From Kitagawia praeruptora (lineage: Eukaryota; Streptophyta; Magnoliopsida; Apiales; Apiaceae), in assembly GCA_037693485.1 (NCBI GenBank), contig CM075348.1, positions 103,338,109 to 103,402,108 on the forward strand: DNA of 64,000 nucleotides, given 5' to 3'. The position numbers were made by a program, and so were the translations under genes. Below the pieces are notes generated by a model, which was not told where the DNA came from, made no database searches, and worked only from the letters and a program-made list of their open reading frames with translations. This document shows positions 30,974 through 40,164 of this stretch, one piece after another; within the stretch, counting starts at the first letter, position 1, and each line of letters starts with the position of its first letter.

Positions 30974-33714
30974 TTTTTTTTTTTGCTAATTAAAATTTTA
31001 TACCAAAAGGAACAACTGAATACAAGTCTAGGGGCATACCCCACGAGATCAACATCTAGGAAATACAAAAACAACACTATTAAGTCACTTAATAGTCAAC
31101 ATACACATAATAGAATAAGCTAAACATTCAAATCGCCTATGTAATTGCCAATATCAGGACCAACCAACGCCCACTATGCCAATCCTTCCTTGAGCACACC
31201 AAACGCCCAAATAATAGCCGGCTGATCAAACTACAAAATGCCTCATGAACAGTTACAGAGAATCCATTAATGTCAGTTTTCCTTGATTGTAAAAACATCC
31301 CCATTTTTGCCCTCCAAAGAGACAATGCCATCTGAACAACAGAGTCAGACCTTGTACCTTGTTTAAGAAACCACATACAGCCTCTAAACAACGATGACAT
31401 ATAAAAGCAGCAAATATCACCATGGAAGGACTCAGTATCCTCCAAAATCATCCCTAAAGATGTATAGACCTCAAGAAATCCCTTCATTTCAGCAGAGACA
31501 AACGTATGCTCAACATAATCAGCAATATCTCCGATAGCTATATCCAGCAATAAATCAGGCACATGGGATGTCTCAGCCATAACTAGATGGCAACCATGCG
31601 AGGAGGGCTGTTGCGTATCCACCGTAAATACCATGCTTTTAAATTTCTCATCCAAGTTGAAAGTCATTGAAATGACATTATCGCACACTAAACAGCCCAG
31701 ACAATCAGAATCAAGGCCCTTCCAACCGGCCTTACCCTCAACGACAAAACCAGTGGTGACCTCCACAGCAATTATCCAGTTTAGACCCCATCCGCACAAC
31801 TCACAACAAGCTTCAAAATCCATTGGCAGGACCACCACCAGCAGCAATAAACACCCCACAATTGTACCGCGAACATTCGTCCTTAATCCTTTAGCATCAT
31901 TCTGCTCATGGTTTGAACTTGTAGCTCTGGTCCTATCAATTAGAGCATGCTCACACATATTGAAATGAGACACAGCCATCTTAGTGTCACCCCACAATGA
32001 AAGGTTATGACCACATGCCATGGCATCTTCAAAAGAACCCAACGAGCCAGTTCTAAACTCAATTCTAATCAACGACCAACATTTCCTATTTGAATAACAG
32101 GACTCCATTCTTCTAGTGTTAAGACCCCCAGAATGAACAGCTAAGTACCCTAGCATCTCAATTTTTACATTACAACCATTATACAGAGAAGCCTGAAAAA
32201 CAAGCTCATTCACGCAACAAACCAAGGCCATGTCTGCATACCCGTAACATATGGCTGCACATAGAGGAATTGGACCTTCCCCTTTTACAAACCTTACGCC
32301 ACACAATAAGCACTCAAACCGCATACACCATCTAATTCCCAAAGAATTAGAAAACATTTGTTGCTCATAGAAGAGCACATCGTTTGTACTTCCGAACGCA
32401 GTGAGAACCAAAGTCTCACTACTAATAATCTGGCTGAAAGCCGTCACATCATGCTTACAAAATAACAGAGTACCAATCATATGAGAAAAGTCATCAACGA
32501 CATAAGGCTTAAACAGAGGAGCACTTCTAAACATCCTCAATACACATCTCTTACCCTTAGCCAAGAGCATCCAGATGGCACAAACTGCAATAACCATCAT
32601 GATCTGCTTGTCAAGAATCCCACCTAAACTCCTCTCAGGACTATTATTTAGAATAATTCCAGTCCCCAGAGCTCCCAGAAGGGTCAGCTTTCGCACCCTC
32701 TGCAATTCGGCAACATGAATTAACCCCATACCCTTAGGAATGAAATTAGCCACTATGATGAAACCATCATCTAGGCATCCACAGTATTCACTCAAGGCCA
32801 AACTATCTTTTTTTGTTGGGAAATTCTGCTCCTCCTGCTCGCCCTCATTGAGTAGATTCTCCTCACAACCCTGCTGCGATAAATCATCGAACACATGGCA
32901 GGCATTCATGACTGTCCCTTCATCAAAGAGAAGACAAAACCCATCCACCTCATCACACTTCCGAACAGAAGAACAGACATTCTTCTCAATCAAGGACACA
33001 GAAACACCATTCTGTAAGAGAACCGAGATGGGTATTTCACCACCATCGATATGTTCTAGTGAAGACCCCAAGAACGGGTCATGAATAACGGAATCAACAA
33101 GCTTCACGTTATCCTTAACATCACACACAATAAACCACCTCACAGTCAGAACATCCATCACGAAGACTCTTTGAAACATTAAGCCAAACACCGTACGAGC
33201 AGCAACAATGCTAGATTCTTCCTTAACAAAGAGAAATGTGAGCACATCTCGAAAAAGACGTAACTCAGCCCACTCCATAGAGGTACCTCCTTGCAGGGAA
33301 GAATCGATTTCAACAACAACCAAAGTTGTTAAATTGAAACCCAACAATTTCAACAAAGACCTCGTAACAAATAGATACGAAGCCATCTCCAAGTATCCAA
33401 CCCTCTCCAGAACATCCGGATAAAAGAAAAGCTTCAAATACCCAGAGTTACAACTAGGAAACTCCAAAAGAGTCACCAAAAAGCTAGGAGACCCCATCCC
33501 AGAAATAGAAATCGAAACCATTGATAATAAAATAAGAGTAATAAATTATAAGAAATATATGTGTTTAAGGTGAGGGGAAGAGAAGAATGGATTAGCGAAG
33601 GTAATATGGTCGGAATTGATGGAGAAATGGTTTAGATCTGGTTAAAATTGAGGCGGCTAGGTTTGAAAGCTAGAGAGAAAAAGAGACGACTCTCATTTGT
33701 TTTTGTTATCCATA
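30974..33714 (-). mobile_element. E8: complete non-autonomous LINE-tailed element with a 794-codon ORF
   Basis: A duplication TTTGTTGCCTCGTTT (about 30959-30973 and 33715-33729) flanks it. Its 5' end has the shared leader from about 33697 (AAATGAGAGTCG, CT-rich, GCCGCC, TTAAACACATATATTTCTT), preceded by about 17 extra bases. Its 3' end has the hairpin box near 31033, the AT box and poly-A. It lies antisense to LINE L4 and has no reverse transcriptase. Confidence 0.93.
31137..33521 (-). CDS. E8 protein, 794 aa, intact, unrecognised (module B)
   Basis: It begins at the first ATG after the leader box (33521) and stays open to 31137, close to the tail, so it fills the element. It is rich in Leu, Val, Cys, Phe and Trp with acidic patches; several hydrophobic stretches (for example the L-L-L-L-V-V-V-L run) might be membrane segments or beta core. 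A block near residue 520 with C-E-H-A-L-I-D-R-T-R-A and N-D-A-K-G matches H-E-Y-A-L-T-D-G-I-R-A and N-D-A-K-G in the Y protein. No signal peptide, nuclease, polymerase or finger motif. A 794-codon frame in a decaying neighbourhood implies recent constraint or very recent insertion. Function unknown. Confidence 0.7.
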   Translation of the reverse strand: MVSISISGMGSPSFLVTLLEFPSCNSGYLKLFFYPDVLERVGYLEMASYLFVTRSLLKLLGFNLTTLVVVEIDSSLQGGTSMEWAELRLFRDVLTFLFVKEESSIVAARTVFGLMFQRVFVMDVLTVRWFIVCDVKDNVKLVDSVIHDPFLGSSLEHIDGGEIPISVLLQNGVSVSLIEKNVCSSVRKCDEVDGFCLLFDEGTVMNACHVFDDLSQQGCEENLLNEGEQEEQNFPTKKDSLALSEYCGCLDDGFIIVANFIPKGMGLIHVAELQRVRKLTLLGALGTGIILNNSPERSLGGILDKQIMMVIAVCAIWMLLAKGKRCVLRMFRSAPLFKPYVVDDFSHMIGTLLFCKHDVTAFSQIISSETLVLTAFGSTNDVLFYEQQMFSNSLGIRWCMRFECLLCGVRFVKGEGPIPLCAAICYGYADMALVCCVNELVFQASLYNGCNVKIEMLGYLAVHSGGLNTRRMESCYSNRKCWSLIRIEFRTGSLGSFEDAMACGHNLSLWGDTKMAVSHFNMCEHALIDRTRATSSNHEQNDAKGLRTNVRGTIVGCLLLLVVVLPMDFEACCELCGWGLNWIIAVEVTTGFVVEGKAGWKGLDSDCLGCLVCDNVISMTFNLDEKFKSMVFTVDTQQPSSHGCHLVMAETSHVPDLLLDIAIGDIADYVEHTFVSAEMKGFLEVYTSLGMILEDTESFHGDICCFYMSSLFRGCMWFLKQGTRSDSVVQMALSLWRAKMGMFLQSRKTDINGFSVTVHEAFCSLISRLLFGRLVCSRKDWHSGRWLVLILAIT

Positions 33715-33841
33715 TTTGTTGCCTCGTTTGTTTATGCTTTTAATGGTGATGTAGAGAGAAGAAGCTTGTGGTCGGACCTAGCTATAGTGTCTCCAGGAGC
33801 CTTGTAAACGAGGCATGGGTTATTAGTGGGGATTTCAACAC

Positions 33842-33955
33842 TTTTTTTTTTTGCTAATTAAAATTTTATACCAAAGAGGAACAACTAGTATAAATCTAGG
33901 GGCATACCCCGCGAAATCAACAATCAAACATAGCAAAAGTCAATGGCATAGTAAG
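33842..33955 (-). mobile_element. E9: LINE tail only, inserted in L4 at GDFNT
   Basis: Poly-T, the GCTAATTAAAATTTTATACC box and the hairpin box (near 33899) are followed by only about 55 bp of untranslated sequence before unrelated DNA. No right-hand copy of the target (GGGATTTCAACAC) is found, so the right side has been deleted or rearranged. Confidence 0.75.
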
Positions 33956-34886
33956 TGATGTGGATCGCTCCACGAATAAAGAAAACAAGAAAAAAAGGAT
34001 ATTTCAAAAGAACACGATCAATCCAGAAACGTGAACTTTGAATCTCAAATAACTTAGATCAATCCAGAAACTAAGTAATTTGAATCTAACCTTCAAAACA
34101 ATCCAGTAATTGAAGTTTAGAGGAAAGAAAAACTAATCATAGTTTATCTCAAAACAAAAGTTTATATCATCCATTATCTCTCTTAAAACATTACATGAGA
34201 GGGGTATATATAGGCTTAGACAATAACCTAAACCCAATAGGAATCCAAGAGAAATCCAATACCAGCTTGAAGATTAGCTAATATCTGAATCCATCCAGGA
34301 AACACAATTTAAAACCAAATCCAAATAGAAAATACATAAAACCGAATCCAAACAGGAAAATAAAATCCTAAGTGCTTAAAACAAGAAAAACCCTTTCAAG
34401 TGAAAGGTAAAAACTTGCAAGCCAAAATCTACTTAATACTTATAGATAATAATCAGCTTCTTGTCCAAGCTTCATTCGTCTCTCCTTTATTCCTTCTTGT
34501 CCAAGTAAGCTTCTTGACCCAACTCTCCCACAAATTCTAACTCGAATCCCTTCATGAATAATAATATAAAATATTTACCAATTAACATATTCATTCCCTG
34601 ATCCTCATCAAGGCGTCAAAAATTTTAAATTTTTTTTTCCTAGTATAAAAAATTATTCAAAGACCAATAACTTTAGTTTAATATTCCTTAACAATCGAAT
34701 TATTTTCTTACTATGCAATTTGACAATGATTTTCTTTAATGTTCTAATTGTATGTATCTAATAAAATGTTTTATTGTTATAATTTAAGAAGTTAAGTAGG
34801 ACTTGGATGGGATTAAGTTATTTATTATAATATATGTTGTATGTAAGTTATTTAATATTCATTGTTGTGCTTTAGAATATAATTTT
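33956..34886. other. AT-rich DNA with possible long-terminal-repeat character
   Basis: It contains repeated phrases such as GATCAATCCAGAAAC (twice near 34017 and 34070) and a TATATATAGG box. No ORF. The TGATGTGGATCGCTCC near 33968 and CAAGGCGTCA near 34617 could be TG...CA ends of a solo long terminal repeat, but no target duplication supports that. Confidence 0.35.
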
Positions 34887-35053
34887 GTTTTTTTTTTGCT
34901 AATTAAATTTTATACCAAAGACCAGCGATTACATATCTAGGGGCATACCCCGCGAGGAATAAACACTAATCCAACGGAACAACAAGGAGTACTAACAACA
35001 AACAAAATCCACAATAACTGGATCAACATAAGAAGACTACCACCCAGCTACTA

Positions 35054-37127
35054 CTAATAGAGAAGCAACACCAGCAACGGATCCTTCCGAGCCCACCTTT
35101 GGAATGAAGCACAGGAGAACAGCTTCTCCCTGACCGTGGTCTTAACAATCAAGCTAAGTGCAATAGTTGGATGTCCAGGCCCTGGGTTGTGCACTCTACG
35201 GTTCTTCTCCTTCCATACATTGTAGATACAAGTTGTAAGATAAACCCCCGCTATCCTCTTCAACTTTCCAGAAAGGCCTAATGAGAAGAAATCACCTTGC
35301 TGCCACCTTGTCCAATCAACATTAACACTGAAAGGAATCACGCTACTTAACAGCCTGAAATACGGGCAATTCATAAACAGATGGCCTATAGTTTCTATTC
35401 CATTCCCATAAAGTACACAACTAGGATCCATCTCCATACCAAAAGAAATCATGCGATCTCTAGTGAGTAACCTGTTCCGCATAGCAAGCCAAGTAATGAA
35501 GGCACACTTTGGGATATTGAGAGTGTTCCACACCATTTCTCCCCAGCATACAGGTTGGCCATTTTCCCGAATAGAAGCCCTTATCGATGCCAGCTTAACC
35601 AACTTTGCCTTCTGACCATCCCAAGTAATACCATCATTGTCATGAATTTGCACTTGCGTCACAAGCCGTCGAACCTCAATGACATCCATGTGGTTGGATT
35701 GAGGAGGCCTCCAAACTCCGTTGTGGAGATAAGTGCTAATGGGAGCCAGGCCAGTAGACTCAGCATTTGATATAACAAAAGGCGAGATAAAAGCTAGAGG
35801 CTTCTTATTAGCCCAAGGATCCTGCCAGAAGAGAAACCTAGAGGAACGACCCACCGTATATCCAACGAGAGGCAAGGCTTGTTGTCTAGCATTGAGAATC
35901 TTTCGAGCAATCCAGCAACATTTATAGGGCATGGCAGCAGTCCAGAAAGCCTTATTACGAAGTAACACATTATGAAACCAGGCAATCCAAAGAGAATCCC
36001 GAGTGGGTTGGAGCAGGCGCCAAAGCTGATGCAAAACAGCTACTTGGTTCCATTCGAAAATATTTTTGATCCCCAACCCTCCCTCCATTTTCGGTTTGCA
36101 ACAATCCTCCCAACTGACCTTGTAATGACACCTCCCCGATTCCTTGTAGAAGCCTCCCCATAAGAATTTGAACAACAGTCTATTGATCGCCTTAAGGACC
36201 GACTTGGGGAGGAAAATGTACATGCTCCAATATTCCACAATACTAACCATGATAGCTTTGATGAGCAGTAAGTGACCAGCAAAGTTTAAAAACCTCACCA
36301 TCCAGGATTCCACACGCTTGCATAACTTTGCCACTAGGGTATTGCAATCCATGCTGTTGAGTTTGCCAGTGATAAGAGGAAGACCCAGATAGGAGACTGG
36401 AAGAGTGCCTCTCTGAAAACCTGTTACCATTAGAATGTTCTCAGCCACATCAGGACTCACATTTCCAAAAAAACAGACCGATTTGGCTTGGTTTGGGACC
36501 AAGTTAGAAAGGCCCGAAAATTGGTGAATCCCTTCCATGAGTTTCGAAACGGATTGAGCATCCCCATGATAGAACAAAAATACATCATCTGCAAAGATGA
36601 TATGATGCAGATTCACCTCCTTAGTTCTCCAATGAAATTTGAAATTCGTGCCTACAACTGACTTGTTAAGGCAGGCAGTGAGAGCTTCCATGGCCATAAC
36701 AAAGATGTAAGGAGAGAGGGGGTCGCCTTGCCTTAATCCCGATTCCCTTTAAAGAATCCCTCTAAACTTCCATTTAGCTTTACTGAGAACATAGTAGTAG
36801 AGATGCAAACTCTAACCCATTCAATAAATTTATGGGGGAGGCCCATCCGTTCCATAACCGTAAAAACAAAACTCCAATTAAGCGAGTCAAAAGCTTTATG
36901 AATGTCAAGTTTTATAGCACAACGGGGCGGCCCATCATTTCGATTATATCCCTTACATAAAGCTTGGGCCAAGAAAATGCTATCACCAATGGACCTTCCT
37001 GCTACAAAAGCAGTTTGGTGCTTGGAGATCAATGAAGGCATAACAGACTTTAACCTTGCCGCTAACATCTTAGAAATGCATTTATAAAGAACATTGCAAC
37101 ATGAGATAGGCCGAAAGTGCTGCATTT
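35054..37127 (-). pseudogene. L5 ORF2 reverse transcriptase and C-terminal domain, one frameshift
   Basis: From Y's left edge the frame reads M-Q-H-F-R-P-I-S-C-C-N, K-L-D-I-H-K-A-F-D, then at about 36745 one G is missing in F-F-K-G-E-S-G-L-R-Q-G-D-P and the frame shifts. It continues with F-A-D-D (near 36590-36600) and the zinc-binding end C-V-L-Y-G-N (second Cys replaced by Tyr, as in L2) to a stop at 35054. It is closer to L2 than to L3 in sequence, suggesting at least two LINE subfamilies. Confidence 0.87.
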
Positions 37128-38866
37128 GACACATATATCCATCCCACTACTGCAAAACAAACTAAGAACTAAAGGGTTTATTAACATAAGAAACCTTAAC
37201 TTCCACACTTGATTGAAATCTTAAAAAACCCTAAATGAGAGTCGTTTCTCTGCCTTCTCTCTAACTTCTCTCTAAAAACCCTATCCAGCCGCCATTAATT
37301 CTCAGCCTAATCTACACCTTTTTTCCACCAGATCCAAACTCAATCCTTCCTAATTTCATCTTCCTCTTCTCATCTCTCGCCTAATACACCATATTTCTTA
37401 GTTTATATTATATTTTATTTTATGGGTTCCTCTGCTTTGTTCCTTTCTTTCTATGGCGTAAGGGAACATTGGTTTTTGTCAACGAATGGGTTGGGGTTTC
37501 CCAGTTTCATGGTCCGTTTTATGTGTTTCAAACGTAGGGATGTGATAGGAGCCCTGTTTTGGGACTCTTCTTCTCAACGAATTCGTCCCACCTTGATGGT
37601 GGCTGTTGTTGTGGAGCTAACCGCATTCCAGATGAAGGATCTGGGTGGTGCTGTAGAGAATTTGGAAGATGTCTTTGGTGAAGCGTACCATCTATCTGAT
37701 GAAATGCCTCATCGTACTTCTTATAATCATGCCTTTTTATTTTATCGGATGCCCTTACTGGGCTTTACTACGCTTCAAGCTATGGATTTAGGGGTCACCT
37801 GTTGGGGTCCCTATTGTGAAAACTCTCATCCGGGTTTTGGTGTTGAGACAGGGTTTGTCTCCTCATCGACAAACTTGGATGGTTCATTCGCGACTTGGTT
37901 GGGATTTTTTAGTCCGGAACCTATTGTGGTGGCAGAGGTGAATAGTGTATGGTCCGATTGTTCCTTGGACAATGTGCTATTTGATGGAATGTTTATTAAA
38001 GAACCTACGAGATCTGGTTCAGTGTTGAGTTTGCTTCGTAGGAGGCACTCTGCTTTTCAGTCTGGTCAACTCATGGATATGAGTTTACAGAATGGAGATG
38101 CTAATGATAGCCCAGATTTAAGTGAAGCTGGCCTTGAACACTTCGTGGTTGGAGAACCAAGCTTAGCTGATGATGGTGGTCTAGTGTGGGATGGAATGCC
38201 TGCAAGACTTGTGCTTTCTGAATTTGTTAGCCACGTCAAGAAAAGGTGTTATGTGATTGGGAATCAGTACATTATCATGTTGGAAGTGATATGGGATGTT
38301 GTCACCGACTTTAGTTCGATGAGGTTGGATCTTCGTTTATGGAAAAGTTTGTGCTTGAGCTTTGCTAAAGTTTTTTCGAATAGGTTTTGTCAAACATTGG
38401 GGAATGCAGTTGTATGCCCAGATGATGATCTGGGGGTTCAGCTCGTTATGGTCAGGATTGGCATCGGGGTTATTACCGAGGTTACTGATGGGAGTACCCG
38501 CTTGATGGGTTATTATCATGATTTGAATTTAGGTAGAAGCCAGAGTATTCTCGTTGGGGCTGGTGTGTTGTTAGCTAGCCCCAGTTTGGTGAGAGATGTC
38601 AAATGGCTGTCGATTCGGTTGATAGGACTTGGTATTGTAGAGTGGGCGAATAGGCCTGGTTGTACAACAAGAATTGACATGGATGTTATTGTTAACATGA
38701 TGGGAATATTTCCAGTTTTCATGAAAAGGATGACTCGTTTGCATAGTTGGACTGCCTTGCACGAGTATGCTCTAACAGATGGGATCAGGGCTGCGAGCTC
38801 CTTTCAGGGGAGGAATGATGCGAAAGGATTTATGGCGAACATGTTTAATCAAATTTTGATGGGTCT

Positions 38867-39712
38867 AATGTTGATGTAAGTGATTTGGATGTTATTACTG
38901 GGCTGAATTCAAGGCCAGACATCAAGCTCCTGAGAAACCTGGGAAGAGCACTGAACTACATTAGGCAGCTTGGGAATTTCATTAGGAAGAATGGTATCCC
39001 TCTCCCGGTTATGTTAGGGGATGATGGCCAGGTCATTGAAGACATGGAAGAGGAGCTGGAGATTGCTGAGCTGTTAGACCACAGCTTATACAACTCGGGG
39101 TTGAAGAGGAAGGCTCTGGTGGCAGCGAGGCGTAACTTGGATAAGCTAAAGTTGTTCATTGTCTCTCGGGGTTTGGAGATTCCTTCGATTAAAGGGTCCC
39201 GTGATAGGGAATTTAGTGCCTCTGCTCGTAGGCTAAGAGATATTGAGGAAGTGGAGCTTCATGACTTAACCTGTCGAACTATTCAATTGAGGGACTATCT
39301 GATTGATTCGGGGATCGATCTCCAATCAGCTGAGCAGCAGAATAGCCCATACACTGGAGGTATGGATGATGAATCTTTGAAGGAAAAAAGGGGAATGGCA
39401 AACAATGCAAAGGAGCCGATTCAGGGCAACAAGCAGTACCTGGGTCATCTGTTTGATCTTGTGGGTGATGTGACTGTGCATGATGATACTAGGAAGGAGG
39501 CCAGAGTTTGCAAGCTTAAGGCACGCCTCAGTAAAGCTCCAGATTAAGTTTAAATTTAAGACTGTAATGGTCTTAGTTCTTCTTGTTGATTGTTAAATGG
39601 TGTAATGTTGTTTAACTCTGTTGTTCTGAATGTGGATTCCGCGGGGTATGCCCCCAGATTGTGTAATGCTGTTCCTTAGTGGTATAAATTTTAATTAGCA
39701 AAAAAAAAAAAA
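38867..39712 (+). mobile_element. X: 5'-truncated module A LINE-tailed element inside Y
   Basis: A duplication TTTGATGGGTCT (38855-38866 and 39713-39724) flanks it. It has its own hairpin box near 39638, AT box and poly-A, and the same orientation as Y. No leader, so truncated. Confidence 0.9.
38870..39547 (+). CDS. X ORF, about 225 codons, three helix-G-P repeats
   Basis: From the left junction the frame is open (V-D-V-S-D-L-D-V-I-T-G) to a stop at 39547. The Met at 38885 is probably internal since the element is truncated. It contains L-G-N-F-I-R-K-N-G-I-P-L-P, L-K-L-F-I-V-S-R-G-L-E-I-P and L-R-D-Y-L-I-D-S-G-I-D-L: three copies of a motif seen once or twice in E3, E4, E7 and E11. The rest is charged and helical. 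It lacks the RGGHS end. No known domain. Confidence 0.6.
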   Translation, partial: VDVSDLDVITGLNSRPDIKLLRNLGRALNYIRQLGNFIRKNGIPLPVMLGDDGQVIEDMEEELEIAELLDHSLYNSGLKRKALVAARRNLDKLKLFIVSRGLEIPSIKGSRDREFSASARRLRDIEEVELHDLTCRTIQLRDYLIDSGIDLQSAEQQNSPYTGGMDDESLKEKRGMANNAKEPIQGNKQYLGHLFDLVGDVTVHDDTRKEARVCKLKARLSKAPD

Positions 39713-40164
39713 TTTGATGGGTCTTATATGCATTCAGGCTGGGTGCTTTACTGTTGACTGTGGTGTTATCACCATATGTACAAGGCTGACAACCTGCACA
39801 AGGTTGATTCTATGTGGGAAGTTGTTGCTGCTTGCGGGAAGGGATGCAGATGGGGACTTCAAGTGCATGGACCTGGCAGAGGCCATCAAGAACGAGGATT
39901 TTGTAGCTTGTGGAGGGACCACTTCTAGTGGTAGCTTAGTCAAAAAGCGATAGATCAATTTGATGCTGTTCTTTAAGATTTTCTGTGTTAATTAGGTTTG
40001 TGTTTTGTTGTTGATTCCTATGTTGACTGCTAGTTTATCTAGCATTATTGATGTTTTTTCTTAGTTGTTCCGCTAGGTAGATGTGTTATTAATCGCGGGG
40101 TATGCCCCTAGAGATGTATTCATTTGCCTATGGTATAAATTTTAATTAGCAAAAAAAAAAAAAA

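Larger units (their letters stand above)
30463..33841 (+). mobile_element. L4: LINE fragment (end of ORF1, start of ORF2), split by E8 and ended by E9
   Basis: LINE sequence runs 30463-30973 and resumes 33715-33841. It is 5'-truncated within ORF1 (starting at E-V-K-N-K-R-K-P). It breaks off at the G-D-F-N-T codons, where the tail of E9 begins. The rest of ORF2 is not found in the window. Confidence 0.85.
37422..39953 (+). pseudogene. Y ORF (module B), about 560 codons, interrupted by X
   Basis: The ATG at 37422 follows the CACCATATTTCTTAG box. The frame is open to the X insertion at 38866 and resumes at 39725 (M-G-L-I-C-I-Q-A-G) to a stop at 39951-39953 ending L-V-K-K-R. Removing X and one duplication copy gives one frame of about 560 codons. 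The block H-E-Y-A-L-T-D-G-I-R-A then N-D-A-K-G is shared with E8, and D-A-D-G-D-F near the end with E2. Composition is hydrophobic with many Trp, Met and Cys. No known domain. With X in place, translation would end at 38879. Confidence 0.68.
37128..40164 (+). mobile_element. Y: complete non-autonomous LINE-tailed element (module B), host to X
   Basis: A 13-bp duplication AAGTGCTGCATTT (37115-37127 and 40165-40177) flanks it, inside LINE L5 and antisense to it. The shared leader begins at 37233 (AAATGAGAGTCG), 105 bp after the duplication; these extra bases are not in other members. The tail with hairpin box lies near 40093 and poly-A ends at 40164. X (38867-39712) is nested near the 3' end of the ORF. 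Confidence 0.92.

Noticed and set aside
33956..34620. Possible solo long terminal repeat
   Set aside because: TG and CA ends can be chosen but no target duplication, primer site or polypurine tract supports them.
37422..38879. Y ORF as a complete 485-codon gene ending at 38879
   Set aside because: The last codons and stop come from the inserted X element; the true frame resumes after X.
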